64,000 bases of DNA from positions 73,518,712 to 73,582,711 of the forward strand of contig CM056581.1 of the NCBI GenBank assembly GCA_029721435.1. The letters are read 5' to 3'. Below are positions 1-10,787 of the stretch, one piece after another (position 1 is the stretch's first letter; every line of letters starts with the position of its first letter). The position numbers were made by a program, and so were the translations under genes. This DNA comes from Gymnothorax reevesii (lineage: Eukaryota; Chordata; Actinopteri; Anguilliformes; Muraenidae). The notes below the pieces were generated by a model, which was given only the letters and a program-made list of their open reading frames with translations, ran no database searches and was not told the DNA's origin.

Positions 1-1532
1 AAGTATGTGGGAGTAAAATCGACTTCCTGTTTCATGGCAGGATATCGAAATTCGACGCGATGCCACGGATACATCGTTAAATGAAATCAAAAAAGCTTCG
101 CAATTTAACATCAGCAAGGTCTTTAGTTATTATACACCAAATTTTAATTTGATCGGATAAAATCTCTGGGAGGAGATTGTTAAAGTACGACACCTGTGAA
201 TGGCATAAAATCCAAAAAATTGCAATCTCAATTAAAAATGGCGAACTTCCTGTTGAGTCTAGGTCATGGCACCAAGAGACTTTTTTTTAGGTCTCAGGAT
301 CTTCCACATGTCCAACGAATTTCATTCATGCAGGTCAAACACAGTGCGAGGGCTGCTTTATTGAAATTTTCTAGGTGGCGCTATAATGCCGTTTTTGCCA
401 CGCCTATATGTACATTTTTTATCAGTGTAATTGAAATGATGGTCTCTAGAATTGTACAAAATTTTGTGAGTTTTTGAGCATGCTGAGACCCTCAAAAGGG
501 CAATTTTTTATAAAATTTGATTGGGGGCGCTATAGAGCCATAATGCCAAATTTACTGCCAATTTCTGTCTCAAATTGAAGACAGTCAACAAATATAATTT
601 TTGCAAGCATTTGCAAGTTTTCGAGTATGCTCAGGCCTTCAAACGTGTGTTCGTAAAATTTGGAATAACGCAGGAAATGGCTCATTGCTCACTTCCTGTT
701 TGGCTGAAAAATTTCAAAAAAATAACCATAGCCCAAAACAACAAATGTAATGATCAGACCAAATTTCATGAACATTCAAGCACTTTTATCTCAACATGGC
801 CGAGTCAAGAGGGCGCTGTGGAGCCATCCGACCACACCCAATCCAATATCAACATATAGGTATATTTGGAAGTAGACTCTTATTAAGCCTGTAAAGTTTC
901 ACGCAAATCTCACAAAGCATGTGCTCATAAAAGCAGCTTCCATTTTCATGGCGGAACATCGAAATTCGCCGCAACGCCACGGATACAAATTGTTGATGAA
1001 TCCAAAAAAGCTTCGCAATTTAACATGGAGAAGGTCTTTAGATAGCCTGTGCCAAATTTTAAGTTGATCGGATAAAATCTCTAGGAGGAGTTCGTTAAAG
1101 TACGACGCCTGTGAATGGCAAAAAATTAAAAAAATTTGCAAATTCAATTAAAAATAGCGGACTTCCTGTTGAGTCTAGGTCATGGCACCAAGAGACTTTT
1201 TTTTAGGTCTTGGCATAGTACACATGTCCACCGAATTTTGTACATGTAGGTTAAACACGCTGTGAAGGCTGCTTCATTGAAATTTTCTAGGTGGCGCTGT
1301 AATGCAATTTTACCACATCTATCTGTATACCCTATATATTAGTAAAAAATATGACCAGCTTAATAGGTTTGCAAAGTTTTGTGAGTTTTCGAGCATGCTG
1401 AGGCCCTCACAAATGCAAAAATGAATTAGGGGGCGCTATAGAGCTATCATGTCACACCCAGTGCCAAATGAGATATCGAATGAAAGAACTTGATGTTTTT
1501 AGTCTATGAGCTAAGTTTGGTGAATTTTCGAG
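1..1532 (+). repeat. Partial higher-order array unit (left edge of window)
   Basis: This is the left part of a tandem-array unit whose head lies outside the window. It holds two copies of the module landmark 'aggaggag' (near 170 and 1085) and several 'ggggcgctat' blocks. At 1533 it is cut by a retrotransposon, and the same unit resumes at 7510. The four bases before the cut, CGAG at 1529-1532, reappear at 7510-7513. Removing the insertion and one CGAG restores the wording seen at this place in the other units ('ttttcgagtatgataagg'). Short open frames here are non-coding. Confidence 0.85.
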
Positions 1533-2018
1533 TGTTATGGCCCCAATTTGTTATTACATTTATAACACAACAGCAACAGCAAGGGATGACCGACACAGTT
1601 TTAAAAACCTCAACACATTTAATTAACAAACACCATAACAACTAACTAACCTAAAGACCAAGATTGAATTATGTACAAAACATAAATATTTACAATCCCT
1701 TTTCGTGGGGGTGGCTTGGTGATGTCCTGGATGATGAAAATGCTCAAACACAGGCAAAGAAATCCACAAAAGAAACGTCACAGGTCTTGAACAGAATGGC
1801 AGGTCTGGTCATCTTCTTGCAATTTCTCCTACTACTTTACTGTCTCAATTCTTTTCCTTATATACTCTTTTGCAGACCCCACCCACATTTAGACCTCTTT
1901 TTTAAATTTTCTGAGACTTGCCCCAGACATGTCCAGGACATGTCTTAACATGACTCCAGTCGGATCTTAACAAAAAAAAGGTAAATACTGCCATCTAGTG
2001 GCCTATATTCACATTACA
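1533..2018 (-). repeat. 3' LTR of Gmr1-like copy 1
   Basis: The 486-bp repeat reads TGTAATG...ATAACA on the minus strand, with the usual TG/CA ends. A TATA-like stretch lies near 1855-1866 and an ATTAAA polyadenylation-type signal near 1617-1624 (read on the minus strand). Immediately upstream on the element strand (2019 onward) is the purine-rich run ggaatggagg, the likely polypurine tract. The 133 bp between the tract and the end of pol (2019-2151) show no gene. Confidence 0.9.
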
Positions 2019-2151
2019 CCTCCATTCCAAAAGGGAAAAATTTTGACTCATAAAGGCAAAATTTTTCTTTTCAATACAAAATGGTTAAGTGAACACTTGT
2101 CTATATATACATATCATACAATACTCAAACACATGATATATATATACACAT

Positions 2152-5142
2152 TCAAACACGGGATAAGCAATCAGCAATTACATTGTCTGTACCCTTCACA
2201 TGCTTAATTTCCAAGTCAAACTCCTGTAAAATCAAACTCCAAATCAACAATCTCCGATTCTTGTTTTTCATTTTACTGAAAAACATTAACGGATTGTGGT
2301 CAGTGTACACAATCATTGGCTTTTGTCCTGTCCAAACATAAACCTCAAAGTGTTGTAAAGAAAGGACCAGAGCCAACAGTTCCTTCTCTATTGTGGAATA
2401 GTTCCTTTGGTGGCGATTGAACTTCCTGGAGAAGTATGCCATGGGATGCTCAATGTCATCAGAGTCACTTCTCTGTAGGAGCACAGATCCACAAGCTTGG
2501 TCGCTAGCATCGACCGCGATGGAGAACAGTTTGTTGAAGTCAGGAGATTTGAGCACGGGGAAGTGACACAGCAGAGACTTCAGGTGATCGAAGGCTCTCT
2601 GGCATGCATCATCCCAAGTGAACCTTACACCTTTCTTCAGTTGGTTAGTTAGACTGAGAGCAATCTCAGCAAAGTTCTTGCAGAACTTACGGTAGTACCC
2701 GATCATTCCAAGGAAGCGGCGCAAAGCTTTTTTGTTGTCAGGAACTGGAAAGTCCATGATGGCTTGGACTTTAGCATTTATGGGTGCCACCTTACCCTGG
2801 CCTATGACGTAGCCAAGATAGGTGACAGTAGCACAACCAAAGTCACTCTTGCTCAGGTTAACAGTCAGGTTAGCCTGGGTCAGGCGCTGGAACAACGTCT
2901 CTACATCTTTTAGATGTTCTTCCCAGGAGTCACTCCATGTGATCAGGTCATCGATGTACGCACCCGTGTGTGGCAATCCGGCGATTGTAGACTGTATCAT
3001 CCTTTGGAACATGGGTGGGGCATTTTTCATGCCAAAGGGTAGGACTTCATACTGGTACAATCCAGATGGTGTGGCAAAAGCAGAGATGCTCTTGGCCCTC
3101 TCAGTTAAAGGCACACACCAATAACCCTTCAATAAATCAATCTTGGTCAGAAACTTTGCTTGCCCTACTCTATCGATACAATCATCAATCCTAGGTATTG
3201 GAAACACATCAGTTCTAGTTACAGCATTGACTTTGCGATAATCTGTACAGAATCTAGTACTTCCATCAGGTTTTGGAACTAGCACACAGGGTGAACTCCA
3301 ATCGGAGTTGGAGGGTCTGATAATATCATGTTTTAACATGTACTCAACCTCTTTCTCAGCAATCTTTCTCTTTTCAGGATTCATCCGGTATGGATGCTGT
3401 TTTATTGGTTTGGCATCACCAACATCTACATCATGAGAGGCTATAGTAACTCTCTTTGGAACAACAGGAAACAAATCCTCATATTTCTTGATCAACCTTT
3501 CAAACTGATCTCTCTGTGAGGGTTCTAAGTGCTGGAGTTTTACATCAAGATTTTGCAACAATTTACATGAACCTAGAATTAAAGCTGAAGTTCTTTCATC
3601 ATCTTGAAACTCCCCCTCATCTTCACACATCTCAGCCATTGGAGGATCTGAAGTGACAGCTGCAACCCTAGCATTTCTGTCATGATAAGGCTTCAGCATG
3701 TTAATGTGACACAATTGTTTTGGTTTTCTCCTATCTGGAGTCTTCACAATGTAATTGAGATCATTGAGTTTTGTCAGAATTTCATCAGGACCATGAAATC
3801 TAGCCTGCAATGGATTGGACTGCAAGGGAAACAACACAAGGACCTTGTCTCCTGGTTTAAACTCACTGCTTCTAGCCTTATGATCATACCAAGTTTTCAT
3901 TTTTCCCTGACTTGATTTCAAGTTCTCTTTGGCAAGGTCACAAGCTGCACGCAATCTTTCCTTGAACTTGCTAACATAGTCTAACAGACTGATGTGCGGC
4001 TCTTCCTCTTGCCATTGTTCACTCAATAATAGCAAAGGTCCTCTCACTTCATGACCAAACACTAGCTCAAATGGACTGAATCCAGTAGACTCCTGCACTG
4101 CTTCTCTAGCTGCAAACAACAGCAAATGAACCCCTTCATCCCAGTCTTTCTCATGGTCATAACAATAAGTCCTCATCATTGTCTTGAGAGTGGAATGAAA
4201 CCGCTCTAAGGCACCCTGACTTTCTGGATGATAGGCACTAGAAAGAATCTGCTTTGCACCTAGTTCATACACAACCTGCTGAAACAATCCTGAAGTGAAA
4301 TTGCTACCTTGGTCTGACTGAATTTCCCTGGGAAGGCCAAACAACGTGAAGAACTTTATCAAAGCCTTCGAGATTGCAGTTGCCTTGATGTTACGTAGAG
4401 GTATGGCTTCGGGGAATCTGGTAGATGCACACATGATTGTCAACAAGTACTGATTTCCAGATCTCATCTTGGGTAATGGACCAACACAATCAACAATGAC
4501 CTGAGAGAATGGCTTCCCAAATGCTGGGATAGGCTGCAATGGAGCTACAGGTGGGTCTAACTGGTGTTTTCCAACTACCTGACAAGTGTGACAGGTTTTG
4601 CAAAAGTTGGAAACGTCTTTCCGAAGCCCAGGCCAAAAGAAGTGTTTCATGATCTTATCAACAGTCTTGTTAACACCAAGATGACCTCCTAAAGGTAAAC
4701 TATGAGCCATTGTTAAGATCTCATTCCTATAGGCCTTCGGAACAACAATTTGCCTGACCACTGCCCAATCTGCATTGGCAGGGATATCAGGAGGGCGCCA
4801 CTTCCGCATCAACACACCATCCTTGAGATAATACCCAACTGGAACTGCGTCTATTTCTTTATCAGGAAGGACCCTCCTCTTTAGTACACAAATTTCAGGA
4901 TCATTAGTTTGCTCCTCAATCAACCGCTTTCTGGACAGAGACAAGTCTCCAGACACATCAGAATCACCAGACCCTTCCGGCTGGCTGAATAGAAAACTGA
5001 TAAAAGTATCTGATGAGTCCTCAAACGGAGAAACCATAGTAGGCCAATCAGAGTCATGAGGCGAACCACCTGAGTCCTGACTATTCAATGTGCTGGACGG
5101 CACCACAAACATCTTCTTCTTTAGCCTTCTTGGCCATAGCAC
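2152..5142 (-). pseudogene. pol: pol of Gmr1-like copy 1: integrase - RT - RNase H
   Basis: A 996-codon open stretch. Seen in order: integrase HHCC zinc finger (H147, H154, C181, C184); catalytic D218, D277 and E313 with exact D,D-35-E spacing; a GPY/F-type module near 428-490, in which the usual GPY reads GPD; RT around 580-760 with motif A near D669 and the YIDD box at 729-732; RNase H with D878, E919, D948 and D991. All catalytic residues checked are present. The frame is disconnected from the upstream protease by one extra T near 5110 (element-strand 'gatgtttgtgg' against 'gatgttgtgg' in copy 2), so the first eleven or so residues of this open frame are spurious. It also differs from copy 2 in a linker between integrase and RT (near 515-530). 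Polyprotein expression is therefore not expected. Confidence 0.93.
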
Positions 5143-5899
5143 GAGTCACTGCGCAAGAAGGATACAGAGATGGGTCCTCATCCCCATCTTCAGTGCTCGG
5201 CTGTGAAGTAAGATGTACAGGGGGAACTACTTTGCCCCCAGCCAGGTCATTGCCTTGCAACAGAGAAACACCCTTTATAGGTAGACTTGACATCAGTCCC
5301 ACCTTTACCTGTCCTGTAACTAAATCTGACTTCAAGAATATAGAGCGCAGGGGTACAGATACAGTCCTCCCTTCAATACCTTGTACAAGTATGAAATCCC
5401 CTGAAGCGGTCTCATCACGTAACTCCAAGGAGTCCATCAACAAAAGTGACTGAGAAGCTCCGGTATCCCTTAGGATATATATGGGGACAGGAGTAGTATG
5501 CTCATTCAGAGCCACAAATCCCTCTGACACAAATGGAAGAAATTCCTCCCTCACGAAGTCAGCTGTATCAGGCATTTTAGCCCCACAAGAAGCAGGCAAT
5601 TTAGCAGATCGGTTATCTACTACAGGGGTTTCTAACCTTGTTTTCACAAAGGCATTTGGTTTGGCATCCTTTTCTTTTTCTTGCTTAGCTTTAAGGAACC
5701 AACAGTTAGTTGTAACATGACCAAATTTCTTGCAATAACTGCAAACTAGACCACTTTTGTCCCTGTCAGCTTTCACACTTTGATCAGACCTGTTACTGGA
5801 TTTCTGAGCACCATCACCAGATTTGTCTTTGTCTTTGGGTGAGGAATCTTGGGTATCACCATAACCCTTTTTCTGAAATTGGGTTTCTGAAATCTGCAA
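5081..5899 (-). pseudogene. pro: gag zinc knuckle and aspartic protease of Gmr1-like copy 1
   Basis: Up to 272 codons. A CCHC zinc knuckle (CX2CX4HX4C, residues 53-66) marks the nucleocapsid end of Gag. A retropepsin-like protease follows, with the active-site DTG at 145-147 inside 'LRDTGAS' and a second-half GND motif near 216-218. The frame runs out after 'EEDV' because of a one-base insertion, and integrase continues in another frame. Upstream it is out of frame with gag because about 47 bp present in copy 2 are missing near 5880-5900. The displayed start codon is therefore not a real start; in an intact element this would be internal to the polyprotein. Confidence 0.88.
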
Positions 5900-6920
5900 A
5901 TTTGGCAGCTGATTGCAAATTCAGTGCTTGCTTCTCATTAAGGTAGGTCTTAACATCATCTTTAACACAGTTCTTGAATTCTTCAACTAACACCATCTCT
6001 TTTAGTGAGTTGAAATCATCCTTGACCTCCATAGAAGTACACCAGCGCTCAAAGCAAACCTGCTTTTCATTAGCAAATTCAACATAAGTCTGATTTTCAG
6101 ATTTCTTCAGACCTCTGAATTTCTGTCGGTAAGCCTCTGGAACCAACTCATAAGCTCTCAAAATAACCTTTTTGACAACCTCATAATCAGAGGAATCATC
6201 TGCAGGCAAAGCCGAATAGGCTTGTTGAGCTTTACCCTTGAGGACAGTTTGCAACATCAGAGGCCAGTGTTCCTTTGGCCACTGGCAACTCTTTGCTACC
6301 TTTTCAAAACACTGGAAATAGTTGTCAACATCCTTTTCCGAAAATGGAGGCACCAGTTTTACCTCCTGACTGGCACAAAATTTATTTTTAGTTTCAATTT
6401 TAATTTTTAGTCGCTCCATTTGGAGTCTTTCTTCTCTATCAAATTTCTCTAATTCAAAATCTCTCTGTCTTGCAAATTTTTCTAACTCAAATTCTCTTTG
6501 TTTTTCTTTTTCCTCCCTTTCTATTTTGTCTTCTCTTGCTAATTTTTCTAACTCAAACTGCCTTTGTTTTTCTTTTTCTTCCCTTTCTTTCTCTCTTTCT
6601 TCCCTCTCAAATTCTCTTTGCTTTTCTTTTTCCTCCCTTTCTTTTTCTCTTTCCTCCCTTTCAATCTCTAGCATTTTTAATTTAAGTTCCATTTCTATAT
6701 TTGGATTTTCCACTGGAAACTGTTCCAGATCTCCTGGTGCAAACACATTTTCATCAATGTAATATTCAACTATCTCTCTAGCCAGTCTTGCTTTTCGCAT
6801 GGCTGGTTTTACCTCTGTCAGCTCCAAATGTCTGCATGTTTCCAACAGTTCGGTCTTTTTAAAAGACTTCAAAACCCCTATGGTTGGTGATGCCAAGAAA
6901 TCATCCATTGCTGTTGTCAA
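5856..6920 (-). pseudogene. gag: gag of Gmr1-like copy 1 (capsid with SCAN-like C-terminal part)
   Basis: 354 codons from an ATG at 6920, about 100 bp downstream of the 5' LTR. Residues 15-50 look like a short SAP-like helical region (tentative). Residues 76-175 are a long Glu/Lys/Arg-rich coiled coil built from near-repeats of 'EREEKEKQR'. Residues 185-343 are a capsid-like helical domain. The part around 260-343 resembles the SCAN dimerisation domain; the SCAN domain is known to have arisen from the capsid of Gmr1-like elements. After residue 342 the frame shifts (terminal 'FRNPISEKGLW') because of a deletion of about 47 bp relative to copy 2. The coil is about 24 residues longer than in copy 2. 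Confidence 0.88.
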
Positions 6921-7002
6921 TATATTTATATAGGAAAATTCACAAAAACAATTTTACAATCTGAAATGTTAGATTTTTAATAAATGACTCACAAAATGGT
7001 CT

Positions 7003-7020
7003 AACCCGGACGAGCCCCCA
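7003..7020 (-). promoter_or_regulatory. Primer binding site, tRNA-Pro type
   Basis: On the element strand the sequence TGGGGGCTCGTCCGGGTT lies three bases after the 5' LTR. It matches, except for one of 18 bases, the proline-tRNA primer site known from murine leukaemia virus. Bases 6921-7002 between this site and gag are a short leader with no other feature seen. Confidence 0.85.
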
Positions 7021-7023
7021 ATT

Positions 7024-7509
7024 TCTTATGGCCCCAATTTGTTCTGACATTTATAACACAACAGCAACAGCAAGGGATGACAGACACAGTTTTTAAAACC
7101 TCAACACATTTAATTAACAAACACCATAACAACTAACTAACCTAAAGACCAAGATTGAATTATGTACAAAACATAAATATTTACAATCCCTTTTCGTGGG
7201 GGTGGCTTGGTGATGTCCTGGATGATTAAAATGCTCAAACACAGGCAAAGAAATCCACAAAAGAAACGTCACAGGTCTTGAACAGAATGGCAGGTCTGGT
7301 CATCTTCTTGCAATTTCTCCTACTACTTTACTGTCTCAATTCTTTTCCTAATATACTCTTTTGCAGACCCCACCCACATTTAGACCTCTTTTTTTTATTT
7401 TCTGAGACTTGCCCCAGACATGTCCAGGACATGTCTAAACATGACTCCAGTCTGAGCTTAACAAAAAAAAGGTAAATACTGCCATCTAGTGGCCTATATT
7501 CGCATTACA
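7024..7509 (-). repeat. 5' LTR of Gmr1-like copy 1
   Basis: The 486-bp partner of the 3' LTR. Its promoter-side TATA-like sequence is near 7346-7357. The last bases next to the primer site read ATAAGA instead of the canonical ATAACA, so the terminal CA has mutated. About a dozen other differences separate it from the 3' LTR. Confidence 0.9.
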
Positions 7510-7972
7510 CGAGTATGATAAGGCCCTCAAAAATGTGTTCGTAAAATCTGAAAAAACGCAGGAAATGGCTCATAGCTCACTTCCTGTGAGAAAAAAATTT
7601 TCAAAAATATTGACAAAAAAATTAATTATGACTGCTATGACCCTATCGAATTTCGTGAGAATCCGGGCAAGTGCGTTCCAAAATGGCCTCGTGTTTGGTG
7701 GCGCTATAGAGCCACCGGGGCTTGTTAAAGCACAAAAATAATAATACTTTGCAATTTTCACCACGACTGACGTGTGGGCAAATTTTTGTGAGTTTTCGTG
7801 CATGGAAAAACCCTCAAAAATGCGTTCTCGCAGCACAATAATAATAATAATAATAATAATAATAAGAAGAAGAAGAATAATAAAAATCCCATCAAAAACA
7901 ATTGGTTCCTCGCACCTTCGGTGCCAGGACTCGTTCCGGGCCCTGGCACCGGTCGGTGCCCGGGCCCTAATA
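7510..7972 (+). repeat. Array unit tail resumed after the LTR insertion, with full hairpin cassette
   Basis: This continues the unit interrupted at 1532. It contains the tail block ending in 'aaaaatgcgttctcgcagca', an AAT/AGA microsatellite (about 7838-7880), and a full hairpin cassette (about 7880-7970) ending in 'cgggccctaa'. The cassette stem arms are GGTGCCAGG and CCTGGCACC. Confidence 0.85.
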
Positions 7973-10787
7973 ATTAAAGCTGCAAGCAGCGTTGAAAGGG
8001 CCCTCGTGCCCCTCGTGCACGTTGGGGTGGCAGCCAGATCTTGATGGGTGCAGGTGTCCATTCAGAGCCATAGGAAACTGCTGGACCAGGTACAATGTGG
8101 TTTCCTGAGTGGAGTGCAAAAATTTTCTGGAGGGCGCTATGAAACCATTTTGACATGCCTGTGCGCAAAATCTACAACATAGTAATCGTAATATCGAGCT
8201 ACATGAGTGTGTTGGTTTTTTTTAATTTTCCAGCATGTTTAGACTTCCAAAACAGCAATTCTTTTATTAATATTATTGGGGGCGCTATAGAGCCAAAATG
8301 CCACATTTAATGCCGATTGATGGATGTAATTGAAGAGAATAAGACATTTTTAATTTTTGCAAGGTTTTGCAAGTTTCGGAGCATTCTAAGGCCTTAAAAT
8401 GTGTGTTCGTAAAATTCGGAGATACGCAGGAAATAGCACATAGCTCACTTCCTGTTTGGCAAAAAAATTTCAAAAATTAACAATTGCGGGGAATGACGAA
8501 TGCAATGATCACACCAAATTTCATTAACATTCAAGCACTTTTATCTTAACATGGCCATATCTACAGGGCGCTGCGGAGCCACCTGGCACCTCCCGATCTA
8601 ATATTTACATATATTTATACTTGGGAGGACAATTTTATCAAGCTTGGAAAGTTTCAGGCAAATCTCACAAAGGATGTGGGACTAAAAGCAACTTCCTGTT
8701 TCATGGCGGGACATCAAAATTCGCCGCGACGCCACGGGTGCATCGTTGCATGAGCCCAAAAAAGCTTCGCAATTTAACATCGGCAACGTCTTGAGATATT
8801 ATTCACCAAATTTTAAGTTGATCGGAAAAACTCTCTAGGAGGAGTTTGTTGAAGTACGCCACCTGCGAATGGCAAAAAATCTAAAAAAGTTTAAATTTCA
8901 ATGAAAAATGGGGAACTTCCTTGTGAGTCTAGGTCATGGCACCAAGAGACTTTTGTTGTGGTGTCAGGATATTCCACATGTCCACCGAATTTCATACATG
9001 CAGGTCAACCACGATGCGAGGGCTGCTCATTTGAAAATTTCCAGGTGGCGCTATAATGCCATTTTTGCCAACTCTATATGTATTTTTTTATCAGTGTAAT
9101 AGGAATGATGGTTTTTAGAATGGTACAAAATTTTGTGAGTTTTTGAGCATGCTGAGACCCTCAAAAGGGCAATTCTTTTAAAAATCTGATTGGGGGCGCT
9201 ATAGAGCCATTATGCCACATTTACTGCCAATTTCTGTCTCAAATTGAAGACAATCAGACAATTATAATTTTTGCAAGGTTTTGCAAGTTTTCGAGTATGC
9301 TAAAGGCTTCAAACGTGTGTTCGTAAAATTTAGAATAACGCAGGAAATGGCTCATAGCTCACTTCCTGTTTGGCCGAAAAATTTTAAAAAAATAAGCATT
9401 GCTTATATTGCAAATAAGCATTGTTAACTCAACATGGCCGTGTCAAGAGGGCGCTGTGGAGCCACCTGACCACACCCAATCCAATATCAACATATAGGTA
9501 TATTTGAAAGTCGACTTTAATTAAGCCAGTAAAGTTTCGGGCATGAGTTAAAACATGAGTTTGTAAAATTTGGAAAAACTAAGGAAATAGCTCATAGCTC
9601 ACTTCCTGTTTATGCAATAATTTTCAAAAAATTAACCATTGCCCAGAATGACTAATGCAATGATCACCCAAAATTTCATGAACATTCAAGCACTTTTAAC
9701 TTAATATTGCCATATCTAGAGGGTGCTGGGGAGCCACCTGGCTACTCCGTATCTAATATTAGCATATATTTATACTTGTGAGGACAATATTATCAAGCTT
9801 GGAAAGTTCCAGGCAAATCCAACGAAGTATGTGGGAGTAAAAGCAACTTCCTGTTTCATGGCGGGACATCAAACTTTGCCGCGATGCCACGGATACACTG
9901 TTGCATGAATCCAAAAAAGCTTTGCAATTTAACATCATCAAGGTCTTGAAATAATACTCGCCAAATTTTAACTCAATCAGATGAAATTTCTAGGAGGAGT
10001 TCGTTAAAGTACGACACCTGTGAATGGCGAAAAATCCAAAAAATTTGCAATTTCAATTGAAAATGGCGGACTTCCTGTTGAGTCAAGGTAATGGCACCAG
10101 GAGACTTTTTTTTTGGTTTCGGCATATTCCAAATGTCCACCGAATTTTATACATGCAGGTCAAACACGGTGCGAGGGCCGCTTCATTGAAATTTTCTAGG
10201 TGGCGCTATAAAGTCATTTTGCCACGCACAGCTGTAAAACCAATATGATAGTACAATGTTCAATTGGCTTAATAGGTCTACCAAATTTGGTGAGTTTTTG
10301 AGCATGCTCAAGCCCTCAAAAATGCAATTATGTATTAGGGGGCGCTATAGAGCCATAATGTCACATTTACTGCTAAATTGGATATTATATCGAACAACTT
10401 TAGAATGTCAACCTCTGTGTGAAGTTTGGTGAGTTTTCAAGTATGTTAAGGCCCTCAAAAATGTGTTTTTAACATCTGGAAAAACCCAGGAAATGGCTCA
10501 TAGCTCACTTCCTGTGCGGAGAAAAAATTTCAAAAAAACTGACAAAACCCTTCATTATGCATACTAAGGCCCCACCAAATTTCGTGAGAATCCGAGCAAG
10601 TGCGTTCCAAAATCGCCAAAGTTCGGTGGCGCTATAGAGCCACCGAGGCATGCACAAATACAATTCCAGCAAAAAAGTCAATCTTTTGCAAGGCCTGATG
10701 TGCCTGCCAATTTTCAGGAGTTTTTGACCATGTTTTGGCCCTCAAAAATGCAATTCATTTTGGAGAAAAATAATAATAATAATAATA
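7973..10787 (+). repeat. Array unit 1 (2.8 kb, two modules, no hairpin cassette)
   Basis: The head starts at 'attaaagctgcaagcagcg'. Module landmarks 'aggaggag' are near 8838 and 9993. Around 9390-9425 is a small local duplication of 'ataagcattg'. Near 9540 one module segment stops early and jumps back to an equivalent of a preceding segment, accounting for the extra length. The tail differs from the others (10650-10770), and an AAT run joins the next head directly with no GC hairpin. Confidence 0.82.

Larger units (their letters stand above)
1533..7509 (-). mobile_element. Gmr1-like Ty3/gypsy LTR retrotransposon, copy 1 (defective)
   Basis: A full-length LTR element on the minus strand, about 6.0 kb, inserted in the tandem array. 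It has two LTRs of 486 bp, a proline-tRNA-type primer site, gag, a zinc-knuckle plus protease region, then integrase, reverse transcriptase and RNase H in that order. Integrase ahead of RT is the copia-like order known in the Gmr1-like branch of Ty3/gypsy elements. The target duplication is CGAG (1529-1532 and 7510-7513). A deletion at the gag/protease join and a one-base insertion before integrase break the coding frame. The LTRs differ at roughly a dozen sites by eye (about 97% identical), so the insertion is fairly old but not ancient. Confidence 0.93.

Noticed and set aside
6470..6762. Plus-strand Phe/Ser-rich frames opposite gag
   Set aside because: Shadow of the purine-rich coiled-coil codons on the other strand.
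1533..7509. Endogenous retrovirus with env
   Set aside because: No env-like frame lies between RNase H and the 3' LTR (only about 133 bp), so it is an LTR retrotransposon.
7570..8061. Longer minus-strand frames across unit junctions (also near 25572-25958, 28408-28710, 46889-47362)
   Set aside because: Their length comes from GAA/AAT microsatellites translated as poly-Leu, Phe or Ile. They are junction artefacts.
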